The notes under the pieces: model-generated
Databases searched by the model: none
What the model saw: only the letters and a program-made list of their open reading frames with translations
What the model was told of the DNA's origin: nothing
Assembly: GCA_024803745.1 (NCBI GenBank)
Contig: JANJXV010000040.1
Coordinates: 3,957,859-4,021,858 of the forward strand
Source: Megascapheus bottae
Taxonomy: Eukaryota > Chordata > Mammalia > Rodentia > Geomyidae
Direction of reading: 5' to 3'
Length of the DNA stretch: 64,000 nt
Shown: piece after piece, positions 1-16,590 of the stretch
Layout: every line of letters begins with the position of its first letter
Numbering within the stretch: the first letter of the stretch is position 1
Made by a program: the position numbers and the translations under genes

Positions 1-1430
1 ATGTGGGCGTAGGGGCTGCCGTCCAGGAAGCGGCTCTTGTCCTTGAGGCTGACGCTGCGCGGGGCCAGGGCGGCCTCCTCCTTCTGCAGCTCCACAAAGG
101 TGTCGTACGAGTGCTGGCGCCGCAGCCGGTTCCGGTTCTTCTTCTGGGCCTTGGAGTTGGTGGGGCTCTGGGGGTACCTGGCCGGCGCGGCGGCCGCCGA
201 GGGCACGGCCACGGGCGCGGACGGCGGCTCCAGCTCCTGCAGGGAGTTGTCCTCGCTGATGTCGTACAGGTTGCCGGCCTTCTTGCACGCCTCGCAGCGG
301 ATGCACGCCTGCCGCCCCGAGTTCTGGCCCGGCCCCACGGCCGCCGCGTAGTTGTGCAGCTTCGACGGGCAGCTGCGGCAGAAGTTACCCGTGGACCGGT
401 CCTCCCAGTCCACGGCGCTCAGGCTCTTCTCCCACGGCGCCGGCACGCCGCCCACCACGCCGCCGTGCTTCTCACTGCCACCGCCGCCGCCGCCGCCGCC
501 CCCCGACGGGTGCTTGCCGTGTGGCCTGCTGGGACACGGGCCCCCGGCGCCCACCGCGTCCCGCTCCTTGTAGACGTCCGTGAGGTCCACGTGCTCCCAC
601 TGCGGCGCGTTCTCCTTGGGCCGGAACTGGTCCAGGTAGAGGTCGCGGAGCCCCTCCTTGTCCCTGAAGTAGCGCTTGTGGTCGGGCGAGCGCGGCGGCC
701 GGCGGCGGTAGGCCAGCTCGATCTCGTCGAACTCGCGCCGCGACTTGGCGGAGGCCGGGCGCTTCTTCAGGCTGTCCTTGTACTGCTGCTTGCGCCGCTT
801 GGCGGCGTTGCCCTCGATGTTGCCGTAGGTGACGGTGTGCGTGGAGATGTCCGAGGCGTCGGAGCGGATCAGGTCGTCGTGGCCGTAGCGGTCGCTCTTG
901 AAGGAGAACTTGCCGTACAGGTCGCCCAGCTGGCCGTGCTTGGCGGGCGGCGGGCCCAGGTCCAGCGGCTTCTTGCCCAGGGCCCGGGGCTGGCTGGTGA
1001 AGGGCGGGTTGTCGCAGTCGTAGAGGCCGTCGATGGAGCTGCTGCTGGCGATGCTGTGGGGCCGGTGGTGGTGGTGGAAGTGGTCCTGGTACACGTTGCT
1101 GTCCTTCAGCTGCAGGCTGCCCAGCGTGCGCTCCACCTCGCTGATGTAGTCGCTGAACAGGTTCTCCTCGCACGGCGCGTTGTACGACTTGCAGTCCGAG
1201 TGGGTGAAGCTGCGCCGGTGCTCGGAGATGTCGTACACGGAGGACTCGCGGCGGATGAAGTCCAGCGCGCTCTGCGGGGAGCCGTTCACCCCGGACAGGT
1301 TGGCCATGTTCTTGGCCGTGCGCAGCAGCCGCAGGATGTTGGAGTGCGTGTTGTTCATGGTGGCCGTGGGCGAGTTCAGCGCCGACTGGCGCTCCTCGAT
1401 CGCCACCCCGTGGATGCAGCTGTAGATGCC
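1..1430 (-). CDS. GRIN2B: GRIN2B exon 13 (5' part): GluN2B cytoplasmic C-terminal domain
   Basis: The acceptor ctccccgcag precedes GGC ATC TAC. The exon opens [14 protein letters not shown] and stays open for 476 codons to the window edge, where it reads SPYAHM. This is the scaffold and kinase-binding tail inside the dendritic spine. Visible landmarks are a His run before RPHS, the [14 protein letters not shown] basic stretch, the Cys clusters FCRSC and ACIRCEAC (known palmitoylation cluster of GluN2B), and [13 protein letters not shown] with the CaMKII/DAPK1 target Ser at 110-108 (Ser1303 in human). Counting codons puts that Ser at 1307 here, so the tail has a net gain of about four residues. 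A run of nine Gly is encoded at 477-503. Many changes from the human protein are to Ala, Gly, Pro or Arg. The end of the tail, including the PDZ-binding terminus, is off the window. Confidence 0.97.
477..503 (-). repeat. GRIN2B: In-frame GGC repeat encoding nine glycines
   Basis: Reading codons from exon 13 gives GGG, six GGC, GGT, GGC between KHPS and SEKHGG. In human GluN2B this place carries a non-repetitive Asn/Ser/His/Lys-containing stretch, as far as I remember. Confidence 0.9.
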
Positions 1431-2799
<1,369 letters not shown>

Positions 2800-2842
2800 T
2801 CACTTTATTACCACCGTGACACGTGAACCTGTCCATTTTGTT

Positions 2843-3066
2843 TTTGTCAGTCCTGGGGCTTGAACTCAGGGCCTGGGCGCTGTCCCTGAGCTGCTCCTGC
2901 TCAAGGCTGGCGCTCTACCACTTGAGCCACAGCTCCACTTCTGATTTTCTGGTTGGAGATCAGAGTCTCACAGACGTTTCTGGCCTAGGCTGGCTTCGAT
3001 CGGGGGTCCTTAGGTCTCAGCCTCCTGAGCAGCGGGGATAACGGGTGTGAACCACCGGTGCCTGGC
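2843..3066 (-). mobile_element. Dimeric SINE, full length
   Basis: The reverse complement shows the order head (accggtggttcacacccg), left B box, link region, then ID-like part with gtggctcaagtggtagagc and gagttcaagccccag. It is nearly complete. Confidence 0.85.
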
Positions 3067-4109
3067 TGAGACGGTCGTCTGATTAATACCACACTGCAGG
3101 CCGTGCAGAGAAACGAGGGACACCCACTTCGCTCCGAGATCCAGGCAGAGGGCCTCGCAAATGGCGGACATGGCTAAGCTCTCTGCCGTGCAGGCAACAC
3201 GCTCTCCACCGTGCCAACCGGCGGCAGTCGTTCCGTGCTGGAGCGGTCGGTGGACGTCCAGGAGGGACGGAGGCTGGATGAATGGGTGAATTTCAGTCTC
3301 TGTTGCACTGAGAGTAGCAGGGAGAGTAGGGTCGAGGGAAGGAGGCCGGGTTAGGGGAAGGATGGAGAATTTTGGTGGAGTAGCAGTCTGCAGAGGATGG
3401 GATTGGGTCCTAAGCGCTTGGTGCCTCATCTGACGTGGGGGGTAGGGAACTCAGAAATCTGCTCTTACCTGGTGCAGACAGATCGGGCAAGGGAAGGGCA
3501 GAGAATCGGAGTCCCTAGACTGCAGGAGTAAGCCTGGATCGAGGGCAAGCCCCCCCTCGCGGGACCTGCCTCTGCTTCCCCGCTTTGGTGGCTTGCATTC
3601 TGCCAGGGTTCACGGTTCCAGTCAAGTTAAAAAGTCCACGTGTGATTGCAGAATCCACAATAAAATCACGGAAGCTCTCATCACGAGTGGCAAGGTGTCA
3701 CGCCACCAGCGGTTACCACCCCCCCCCCCGCTCTTGTGGACATTCAGTCGCCTTTTAACACTTGTGTTTAATCAAACAATGCTTTTTTCCCCCCTTCTTC
3801 CAAAGTCAGGCAGCAGCCTGCTCCACCTTGAGTCGGGAAAGCCGCGCTGGGCCTTCCCCTCCAGAGCTCTTCCGGAGAGACGAGACTTGGCAGATGTGAC
3901 TTGGAGCACACTTGGCTCACACGCTGTGGAGCCATCGAGGTGGAGGAGGAAGGGGCCAGGGGGTGGATATCCAGGACTGACCAGCAGAGCAGGAGCCTTG
4001 GCCACTGGAGTGAAGAGAAATGTGGAAGACCAGAGCGCAAGGAATCAGGAGAGATTGTTTCCCAGTACATCAAGGCGGCCATTCGGTCTTCTGACAGGAC
4101 GTGGGAGAT

Positions 4110-4178
4110 TCTTTTCGTGTGTGTTCGTGTGTGTGTGTGTGTGTGTACGTGTGGGTATGTGTGTGTGTGTGTGTGCGC
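4110..4178. repeat. (GT)n microsatellite
   Basis: Mixed GT and CGTGT units run directly into the 3' end of the adjoining minus-strand SINE. Confidence 0.9.
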
Positions 4179-4179
4179 G

Positions 4180-4933
<754 letters not shown>

Positions 4934-5540
4934 TTATTTTTTCTTCCCACTGGAGATGAGAAGGAGTTAAGTTGGGCTCGAAGCCCACTCATCATCTCTG
5001 TCTGAAAAGGGAGAAGGGATTAAACAAAGAACACAAGGGAAATCAATAAAATAATAACAGAGATAAGGAGAAGTAAGCCCTACTGGAACACACGGCACCG
5101 GGGAGAATTCTAGAACTTTTTTCCCCTTCTTTTCATTGCCTCAGCTCATTACAATCAAGGGTGGGGAGAACAGTGTGGGTGTTTAGGCCTCAGTAAAGCT
5201 TTTTTTTTTTTTGGTTGTCTGGAAGGTTCTAGTCTTCTGTGCCCAAGCAGACATGAGCCATGATGAGAGAGGGTGCACAGAAGAAAAACGCAGGGCGCCC
5301 GCCTCCGGCAGCATGCCCCTCCTCTGAATGGCACTGCATCAGGAAGGGCGGGCAGTCAGAGGAAGGGCAGGAAGGACCCGCCCAAGTCCAGCTTCAAGTT
5401 CAAAGTCAGGCAGGTAGCAGAGATTCCGGGGAGCGAGCAGTGGGCAGTCTCCCCGGACTTCTATGAGGTAAGCAGCTCGGTCACAAGCCCCGATGAACCT
5501 TTTATAAAAGGTGGCCTGGCAAAGAGTTCCCAACATTGCC

Positions 5541-5610
5541 GGTGTCTGTCACCCCAGCCTCTGGAGGCTGAGATCTGAGGATCACCTCAGAGTACAGGGC
5601 GCAGATGAGC
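5541..5610 (+). mobile_element. SINE head fragment
   Basis: Contains ggaggctgagatctgaggat, typical of the left monomer; the right half is absent. Confidence 0.6.
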
Positions 5611-5657
5611 CTCCCATTCTAATTAATTAATTAGTGGTGTGTGTGTGCGTGTGCGTG

Positions 5658-5830
5658 TGCCACTCCTGGGTGTGGATTCCAGGCCTGGGCGCTGTCCCTG
5701 GACTTAGCCCTAGACTAGTGCTCTACCACTTGAGCCACAGCTGTACTTCTGCCTTTTTTGGGGTGCAACATTGGAGAGGAGTCTTGTGGACTAGCTAGAA
5801 TTTATAGGCATAAGCTCTTGGCACCTGGCT
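5658..5830 (-). mobile_element. Decayed dimeric SINE
   Basis: The ID-like half is clear (ctctaccacttgagccacag), the left half is shortened and diverged. A GT tract (5636-5658) joins its 3' end. Confidence 0.7.
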
Positions 5831-5864
5831 CCTTTCTACTTAATATGTATATATAATATATATG

Positions 5865-5923
<59 letters not shown>

Positions 5924-5930
5924 ACGCACA
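5865..5930. repeat. (CA)n microsatellite
   Basis: About 25 uninterrupted CA units flanked by AT-rich TATATA sequence. Confidence 0.95.
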
Positions 5931-6077
5931 TATGTTTCATGGATGCCAACAGAAAATACACCGAAGAAAGCCACGGCATAGGAATCCTTGAGCATGGGCC
6001 CGGACACACCCGGGAAGCTGAACCTGAACACCCTCCCCTCTCAAGGGGAGGTTTTCGGGGCGCAGAGGGGCGCCTCA

Positions 6078-6623
<546 letters not shown>

Positions 6624-6863
6624 TCAGCCCCAGGGCTCTGTACCCTGGCCTCTCCACCCGGGGGCCCGAGCCTGCGGGCGTGTGTGCTGTGGCGGCCTGG
6701 GGACGCCGGTGAACCAGGCTGCAGCCATTGAGTCCCAGGACGCCGGAGACAGACAGGAACCCCTGCCCTGTCACCTACGATGCTAATCATGTGCCTGCCT
6801 TGCTTGAATCCTCAGAAGACCACGAGCGCCCACCACAACCCACAGAAATCTGTGGGCTCAGCT

Positions 6864-6955
6864 TTAGTTCTTTGCTTTGCATGGGACTCAAACTCAGTCT
6901 CCGGGGCTCTCGCTCATCGGCTGGTGTTCCACCGCCTGAGCCACGTCTCCAGCCC
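6864..6955 (-). mobile_element. ID-like SINE monomer
   Basis: Reverse complement begins ggggctggagacgtggctca and has a second-box match in gagtttgagtccc. Confidence 0.6.
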
Positions 6956-7454
6956 CTCCGCTTTCCCTCTGGCTATCAACCTGTAGCCCGCAAGTCATTT
7001 TTGTTCCTCCACAATGCCTCGTTTCGCTTATCTGTGCCTCCAGTCTCACGCGCGGTCCATCTCACAGCACAAACTCACCCGTCTCTTTGGGGTCATTCTT
7101 GTCCTCTGTTGAAAAATGTCCAATTCATGCCACTTGTTTCCTTGGGGGACTTTGCGTGACCGCTCCCCGAGCCCATTCACCCCACAGCGGCCTGACAGAG
7201 GCTCTCACCGTGGTTTTCACCAGCCACCATCCGGGCGCTGGCCAGTGGGCGCTGACCTCCGGTGCCGTCGGCGAAGGGTTAGGGCTTGAGATGGAAACAG
7301 AGAGGGCTGAGTATCAGGCAACGGGCACACACCGGTGCCGTCTCCCAGCAGGCCCAGAGGGGCAGGGCAGGCTGCGTTTCCAAGGTGGCTGTGAGAATGA
7401 TCACACGCGGGTGAGGTGGTTGACGGGGCTCCATGTATGGTCGGACATCACTGT

Positions 7455-7500
7455 TAAATCCGTGTGCGCACGCGTGTGTGTGTGTGCGCACGTGTGTGTA
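7455..7500. repeat. (GT)n / GCGCAC microsatellite
   Basis: Short imperfect GT run abutting the 3' end of a minus-strand SINE remnant. Confidence 0.8.
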
Positions 7501-7504
7501 CTTA

Positions 7505-7632
7505 CACGGGAAATTGGGGCTTCAACTCAGGGCCCCGTGTGCTTTCTTGGCTTTACATTTTTGCTCAAGATGAATCGGGCTCTGTACCATTGAGCCGTAG
7601 CTCCACTTCCAGATTCTGGACGGTTCACTGGT
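7505..7632 (-). mobile_element. SINE remnant, right half
   Basis: ggcttcaactcagggccccg and gagccgtagctccacttcc mark the ID-like half; the head is missing. Confidence 0.6.
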
Positions 7633-8261
7633 CTGCTTCATCGTGTCGACATTCTTTATCTGCTGGTGAACTCTGGGCTTCTCATTCTGTAATGACAGCA
7701 AACAGCAGGTGGCATGGGACTGGAGAAACCCCAGCTGCCTCTCGGCCCGGGCAGGGCCCTGAAGAGCTCTGAAGTGCTCTTGCTCTCCACATGGCGCCAG
7801 CACTTTGGATAATCCGCCCTGGTAACTTCGGTGAGGCGTTGGGGTCTCCTGGGTGCAGAGACTGTCCTTTTCCTCTCGGAAGTGTGTCCTCACTGCTGAC
7901 CCGAGTCAAGAGCGGAGTCCAGAGCCCTTGTGCTGGGCTGTGTGGGTCACATCACCATCCTGGGCTGCGAATTCCTGCCTGCAAAAGGCTCTTCTTTCAC
8001 CCTTGGCCACTGAGCACCTATGCTTATTTTTATTAAGGAGTTTTAAGTGTATTCGAGGGCCAAAGGGCTTTGGCACTGACTGAATGGGTTACTCAAGATT
8101 GACTCCTGTAGGCTGGACTGTGAGCAACGGATGGCATTTCTTCCACACCCTAACATTCGTGGGGTCCCTGGCCCTCGTTATTATTTCTCATCTTCCTGAT
8201 GTCAGCCAGCGAAAAGGCAAGAGGGCAAGGGCACTGAACCAGCTTATAGGCAGTGGGTGTT

Positions 8262-8295
<34 letters not shown>
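8262..8295. repeat. (GT)n microsatellite
   Basis: About 15 GT units, no SINE attached. Confidence 0.9.
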
Positions 8296-8995
8296 CCATG
8301 TGTGTCACCCAACGCCATAACACTCCAGGTATTTTAAGAAAGCTGTCCTCCTGATGGAAGCAGAATCCATCGCACCACCAGCCGCAGTGTCGCTGGATAA
8401 ATGTCCCTTTTGGTGGGCTGAGTCCCCGCTCTGCCGGGAGCTTTGTGAGGCGTTGACGGGTGTCGCAGTCACATCCAATTCAGCCCTAAACGACTGCACT
8501 CTTAATTTATTTACTTCTACTTTATAGAAAAGAAACTGAGGATCCACGCAAGGTACGTGGGTGGCTTTTTGACAAACCAGATGGAATCCTGACGTCCAGG
8601 CGGCCACGTCCTGTTGGAGCGGCGTGGCCCTGCTCTTTGTGCTCTAAGGCCTTCCAGATGCGGAGTCAGGAAGATCTGAAGAAGTGGCAGCGGACCCAGG
8701 GGCCAAGACAACTTTGGAGGGGGGCGGGAAGCATGCCCAGTGATGTACAGAGAAGGCGACAAGGAGCAGAGACTCGTCACAGGGATCAGAGGTCACTGCG
8801 TCCCCGGCAGCCCCCCACTCCACGTGGAGGCAGGCTTGTCTCCCACAAACGACAAACACGTGTGTGGGTGAAAACACACGTCAGCCACACCTCACGTCTG
8901 CACAGGAATCAGCTCCAAGTAGACCACAGACCCAGTGCCACACAACTCTCCAAACACTTGAATAAAAATTGCTATATAAAATTATACAACCTCTG

Positions 8996-9224
8996 CTGGG
9001 TCCCCGGGGCTCCCACCAATCACCCCAGCTACTCGGGAGGCTGAGGTCTGAGGATCGAGGTTCAAAGCCAGCCCGGGCAGGAAAGTCCGTGAGACTCTGA
9101 TCTCCAGTGAACCACCAGAAAACCAGACGTGGAGCTGTGGTTCAAGGGGTAGAGCGCCAGCCTGGAGGGAAAGAAGCTCAGGGATGGCGCCCAGGCCCTG
9201 AGCTCAAGTCACACGACCGGCACA
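8996..9224 (+). mobile_element. Dimeric SINE, full length
   Basis: Shows cagctactcgggaggctgag, ggttcaaagccagcccgggc, then gtggttcaaggggtagagcg and ctgagctcaagtc in the expected order. Confidence 0.88.
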
Positions 9225-10529
9225 GATCGCCCAACATATTGGGGAGATGACAGTAAGGAGAAGGAGCTTTGGTGGCAGGGCTCTGATAGCTCTCGGCACA
9301 GATAAGAATCTGGGTCCTGGGGGCAGCGGTGGCAGAGAGGAAGCTGGTCCTGGGTTCAAACTCGGGGCCTCTGGGTGCTAGACAAGTGCTTTGCCCGTGA
9401 GCTATGTGTCTCCAAGTCCTTTGGCTTTAAAATGGTTAAACTGCCATTCTCAAGGGGATGGACGGGGTGGCTGTTGGTAAGTCAGGCAGGGAGTGCCTGT
9501 CTTCTTAGGTAATGTCACTCTGTCCTTCGCTCTCTCTGCTTCCCTTTCTTTTGCTTGTGCCCAGCTCCTAAGCAGGACCCTTCCCCCCCAAACCACAGCC
9601 CTACCCCTCCCCCTCGGTCCACACGCGCTGCCCACCTGCCTCGGGCACAGCTGGGATTGCAGGTGTATTGCCACTGTGCACTCAGCCTCCATAAATCTGT
9701 TTGTTCGTTTTAAAGAAATGGTGGTGTGGAAGGCATCACCCGCCAGCCATGCTGTGTCTTCCTCGACTGGAAGGGGAAGGCTGCGTCCCCGGCTTCCTCC
9801 TGATGCAGGCCGGGGGTGGGTGACGGTGTGCGGAGAAGAGCTGCACGGTGCCCGAGGCACAGCACGCCCTCAGAGGGGGGTCCTGCAGGGACAGGAGCCC
9901 TGAGGGGGCCCTGGGACAGCCAACGCAAGGCCCCAACATGGCCAGTGACAGGTGCCAGGGCCGGGTGCCTGCTGCCCCGAGGCAGCCAGCTGCCGTCACA
10001 CAGAACAAAGGCTTCTCTGGGGCTGGGGTGGTGGCATGCCTGGAGACCACACGCCACGCACAGTGACCGTGTCCCCACACAGGCCAGGCACGGTGACCGC
10101 ACACCATGCTCGGAGTCCGTGCACCACATATGGCGGCTGGGCTTTTCTGCCCACAGCTGCTGAGGTCGACAGGAGGGAGGCAGGGTCCAGATCTCAAAGG
10201 GAAACGAATTAGGCCCAAGGGTCTTTCTAGAGCTCCCCCACTCCCTGAGCAGCCCTAGTTCCAATGCCGGAGAGATCAGAGGGAAGCATCACCTATCTCA
10301 GAGACGACGGCTGTGGACACGCTGGCACCGGTGCGTGGCTGTTGGAGGAGGAAGCTGGACAGCGGATTTGGGGTGGCCCACGGCGGCTGGTCAGGCCAGG
10401 GGGACCCCCCTTGAGACCTGTAACCCACATAGCTTTCAGGGTGCTGGCCGGCCAACTCCTGGTGAAGGGTGTTGACACTCAGATGTCAGGGGAGACACCA
10501 AATAAAGTGGATCCCGGAGACAAAACCCC

Positions 10530-10690
10530 CGCTGTGAGGTCTGAGCGCAGGGCCTGGGCGCCATCCCTGCGCTTTTCCACACAAGGCTGGCGCTGTGCCG
10601 CTCTGAGCCACGCCTCCTCGTCCCCTTTGCTGGTGGTTCACTGAAGATCAGAGCCTCACAGATTTTCCTGCCTGGGCTGGTGGCAGCTGA
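10530..10690 (-). mobile_element. Dimeric SINE, head truncated
   Basis: gcagggcctgggcgcc, ggtggttcactgaagatcag and ttttcctgcctgggctgg are recognisable; the left box region is lost. Confidence 0.7.
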
Positions 10691-11151
10691 GGAGTGAATT
10701 TGTCCTCAGGCCACTTGAGAACAAGCTTTCCTGGCACATTTCCCTCCCGCCGTCCCCCCTCCCCCCCCCCCCTCTTCCATTCTTATTCCACCCTCATACA
10801 CTGAGCTGTCCTCAGAGCCTGTCTGACGAGGCATGTGAACATTTATTTGGCTCCAGGAATGTGACACCAGTTGGAGGTGACTGTAACATGCAGGGCTGGG
10901 AAGGCGACAGGCTGTCCACCTGCCTCTTGCTCAGCCACGTGTGGCCCAGGCTGGCTTGGCCTACTTGTAAGCAAGGTGACCACAAAGTGAGGTTATGCAG
11001 CCCCCCTCCCCCAGTGACCGGCCAGTGAAGGAGGAAGCAGTGGGGAGAGGGGGAGGGGGAGGGCCGGGAGCCAGGCCCCGCAGCCCCGCACACCAGCGAT
11101 CTTCTGTAGGGTAGCAGGGCACACATGCCAGCCCGGCTCCCCTCACCAGGA

Positions 11152-11370
11152 GACAGCTTTGTGGTTCACGTTTATAACCCCAGCTACTGAGGAGACTGAG
11201 ATCTGAGGATCAGAGTTCAAAACTAGCCCTGGGGCAGGAAAATCCATGACACTCTGATCTCTAACAAACTACCAAAAGAGCTAGAAGTGGAGCTATGACT
11301 TAAGTGGTGAAGCACCAGGCAGGTCAGGGACACCGTCCAGGCCCTGAGCTCAAGGCCCAGGACAGGTGTG
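11152..11370 (+). mobile_element. Dimeric SINE with CA tail
   Basis: Complete from the gtggttcacgtttataaccc head to gagctcaaggcccaggac. A CA run (11378-11414) follows its 3' end. Confidence 0.82.
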
Positions 11371-13347
11371 TGGGTACACATGCGCACACACACACGCACA
11401 CACCACACACAGGCACAGATATTTTAAAAAAGAAATGGTATTCTTTGCACACTCGACGGTCCTGCATCACGTCCACGTGGGGGGCCTTCCTTGTCACGGC
11501 TCAGTTTATGTTGGGGTGACAATGCTTTGGGGGCTCCTGCCCAGTGCCCAGGGCAGAGCTGGCGTTGCCTCTGGCTGGGCCTCTGCCCGATGTCTCCGCA
11601 GTGTCTCCCGGGCTCCTCTCCAGGGCAGCAGCTTCTCCCGGGCCACAGGACGCGTGCACCTTGTCTGTCTGTGTAACGAGGCGTGCACCGTGCCTGGCGG
11701 GCGGGGAGAGGGTTTAACATCCAATCCATGTGCGGAACACGGCTCTGTGCTCCAAGCTGAAGCGCTGTGCGGGCACACACAGCTGTGTGTGCGTGTGCAG
11801 CGTGTTTTCACGCCCAGGGACTCCTCTGCGATCCTCTGCGCCTCTCTCTCCGTCTGCACTGGAGGCCATGAGGAACCATCATCAGATATTGCTGTGTTTT
11901 TAGTTCAGTACCGGGATGAGGCCGCCCAGCCCAACATCTCCTTTGGTTCTCGGCCAAAAAAGGCCGTGTTGCAGCTGTCTCTGAGTCTTGCTGGTAATCA
12001 GCTCTTGAAAAAAACCCAGCAAAGCAGCCCTGTTACTTTATCCATAAGCGGCTGTGGTACGAGTGATAAGCGGGAGACGAGGGAGCGAGCTGCCCAGAAC
12101 GCATCATTTAAGGAATTTAATGTCGGCGTGGCTCAGAGGCCTGAGCCCTGCAGGGCGGAAGGCAGCGCAGCCGGGCTCCTTGTCTGCTTCTTCGTGGCCT
12201 TCTCGTGGCCCTTCTCGCTTTGTTCTGTGAAAGCGAAAGTTCTCGGCCGTCCAAGCTGCTCGTCACTAGCGGGTGAAGTGACTAAAGTCACTGTCGCTGA
12301 GAGAGGACACATGGCGTCCACTCGTCCCTCTGGGTGGCAGACATCAAACCGACTTCCAGGACGGGGCCAGGCCAGGGAACATGACGCAGCTTCCCAGGCC
12401 TGCACACTGCAGGGGGGCCGCGAGGGAGAGGCAGCCGAGCGCTCCCCACGCCGGAAAGACACCAAAGTCTCCGGCACTCGGCGAATGGCCACCAGACGGG
12501 CCCCGGGTCAGGGCGGGGTCTCTGGACCCTGGGACTCCCCGCTAGTGGGTGGACCCAGCTGTGTGAGCCTTGCTTCACCCCGCCGCTCCCCTGCCCACGC
12601 CCGCAGCGCAGGAAGAGCCCGGAATTCTCCACTGCAGGCCCTGTCCTCCCCTCCTGAACCTTGTGGAAATCAGGTGACCGCCCTGCAGTGTCAGGGGCCT
12701 CGCCACCCGTCCTGCCACCCGCCCTCCTCACTTGGGTCCTGGCAATTCTCAAGATTGCACTGGTGTTGAGTCACTGCCCCGGACACGGTGAACGGACACT
12801 CCTGCCGGGACACGATTGGAAACACGTCAGGGAAGGCAGGGGCTGGAAGGGAGGCATCAGATTCAGGCCCTCACAGGCCCCATACGAGCCATGCAGAAAA
12901 GCCACCACAGTCTGCTGCAAAGCTTCCCTGCCCTGACAAGGGGGCGGGGGAGTCTGAGGGCAGCGGGGCTGAACCCCCACAAAAGCCCAGAGCTGGCGCT
13001 GCGCAGGGCCCACGCCCTGAGAGCCCGCGCCTTCCAACGTGTTTCCGTGCCTCTGGCCACGTACAAACGCTCGTGCTCACTGCTTTGTCTCAAAGGCCAC
13101 CAACGCAGTGGTCTAGAACGGAAGATGAGTTAATACAGGATGGAGTGAGCGGTAAAAGCCTGCTATCCACGGACTGGCACACTATCAGACAGGAGGGCTC
13201 TCGTTCCTGTCTGATGTAAGGAAACTTCGGAACGAGGGCCCTTCCCCACCAATGGGTCAACAATTCCTGACTTCTCCAGAACCAGAGAAGACACGCAGAA
13301 GACCTAGACATACCTAGATACAACAGCTCAGCACACGGGTCCTAGAA

Positions 13348-13478
13348 CACCAAAGCCCCCCACACCAGGAGCATCGAAGCCCCCCCACACCTGGAACGCC
13401 GAAGCCCCCCACACCTGGAACACCAAAGCCCCCCCACACCTGGAACACCAAAGCCCCCCACACCTGGAACACCCCAGA
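13348..13478. repeat. Minisatellite, about 26-bp unit, five copies
   Basis: The unit is cacacctggaacaccaaag followed by a run of six or seven C. Copies differ mainly in the C-run length. It carries CACCTG E-box motifs. Confidence 0.9.
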
Positions 13479-13989
13479 CTTGACCACTGCATCCCACGAT
13501 CCACTCTGACGTTGGTTAACTGAGATGGCTTGCTGCTTGTGGCCAGTTCTTAGCTCAGTGGTAGCCAAGCAGAGGAGGGAGGAGGGAGCGGGGGGGGGGG
13601 GCTCACATCACCCCGTGAAGTCCTAGCGTGGAGTGGAGCGATCCTGAATTCACTGAACCGTGGGGTGGCCTCGCAGGCCACTCAGCAGAAAGGAACCCGG
13701 ACAGGGGATTTCAGGACACGCCGACTCTGGCCATTCTGATTTTGCACCTGGACAACAGCGTACGGAAATCTCAGTATTTGTATTTATCTATATTCTGCTA
13801 CAGAAATGGAAAGCTCCAAGTCTAACAGCGGTCAAACGCCGTTTGGTGCTCGTGGCCCGTGGGCAGAGGCTGTGGCCCCGTGGCCGGGAGACGCGTCACG
13901 GAGCCTGGGAAGGCGCCTTTCTTCCATGAGGGGGAGGCACACTGGGGCCTCCTTCCCGCGCGCCCCCGGGGCTCTCCACGCAGGGCTTA

Positions 13990-15318
<1,329 letters not shown>

Positions 15319-15319
15319 T

Positions 15320-15540
15320 GTCAATTGTGGGGTTTGAACTCAGGGCCTGGACGCTGTCCCTGAGCTCTGTGTTCACGGCTAGCGCTCTACCACTTTGAAC
15401 CGTAGCACCACTTCTGGCTCTTTCTGGGTGGTTTACTGGAGATGAGAGTCTCATGGAGTTTCCTGGCTGGCTCTGAACTGGAATCCTCAGATCTAGCCTC
15501 AGGAGTAGCTGGGATGGCAGGTGTGAGCTACTGTGCCGGC
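15320..15540 (-). mobile_element. Dimeric SINE
   Basis: tttgaactcagggcctggac, ctctaccactttgaaccgta and ggtgtgagctactgtgccgg show all parts. Confidence 0.84.
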
Positions 15541-16098
15541 AGCCCCGAGGTTCTTGATGATGTTTTACAAGTATTCTTTACCCAATATTACCAGATAGGG
15601 CCGTCCAGCGAGGTACCAGGCATTGTGCGAGCCCCAGAGAGAACACCTGGGCAACTCTTGCCTAACAGCTCTGGAAATTGGACCCCTCATACCAGGGGAG
15701 GGAGAATCTCTTCCCTTCAGATTTATTTCGATTTATTATTATTCAGACACCTATCTCCTACAGATGTGCGGGCCAGGGCCATAGGCTATGGAGAGCTCCA
15801 TACTCCACTGCTTTTCTCTTTGGCCTTTTGGGGACTCAGTCAGCCACCACCACCAGCATACAACCTGGGGGGGGGACCCTGCTTTCCTTATTCCTCGTAC
15901 GTGTGTAAAATCGGCCTTGTGAAGCCAGTTGCCTTTTCCAACACAGAATCCTGAGCGGTCCAAACAGCACGGCCCAGGACGTGCTGGGACATTCTTCATT
16001 TCCCCTTCCCGGATCTACCAGAGGACCCGGGTCAGGGTCTCACCCCAGGGACGGTTAAACCCCAGACAGGGGGAGAGAGAGCGGGAGGGAGGGAATCA

Positions 16099-16263
<165 letters not shown>

Positions 16264-16489
16264 TCAGGGTCCGTGCTGCGAGCGGGGCCTGTCCCCTGGC
16301 TGGGCCACTTCCTTCCCTGGCTGGGCGTGTCGTCGAGGCTGTGGTCCTTGGAACCCACAAGGAAGGCTGCTTTGGGTTCCAGCCTACCCTGTTTTTTGCT
16401 CTTGCTGCTGTTTTAAAGAGGACAGTGATTGCTACAGGTGAGCGGGGTACAGGTCAGACTTAAGAGGGGGCCAGACTGGCCTAACTGGG

Positions 16490-16590
16490 ATGCCCTTTTG
16501 GGGAACTCGGGAACCCCGGGTGCCATCCCTTAGCTTTTTCATTCATTCAAGGCTGGCTCTCTACCACTTAAGCCATGGCTCAGCTTCCTC
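16490..16590 (-). mobile_element. SINE right-half fragment
   Basis: ctctaccacttaagccatgg with diverged flanks. Confidence 0.55.

Noticed and set aside
8996..9224. Possible tRNA genes at A-box/B-box pairs
   Set aside because: The boxes belong to the ID-like half of the SINE, which recurs dozens of times; no cloverleaf is formed.
11366..12769. 467-residue plus-strand open frame
   Set aside because: It begins in a CA repeat after a SINE, shows no domain, and lies in GC-rich intron where stops are rare by composition.
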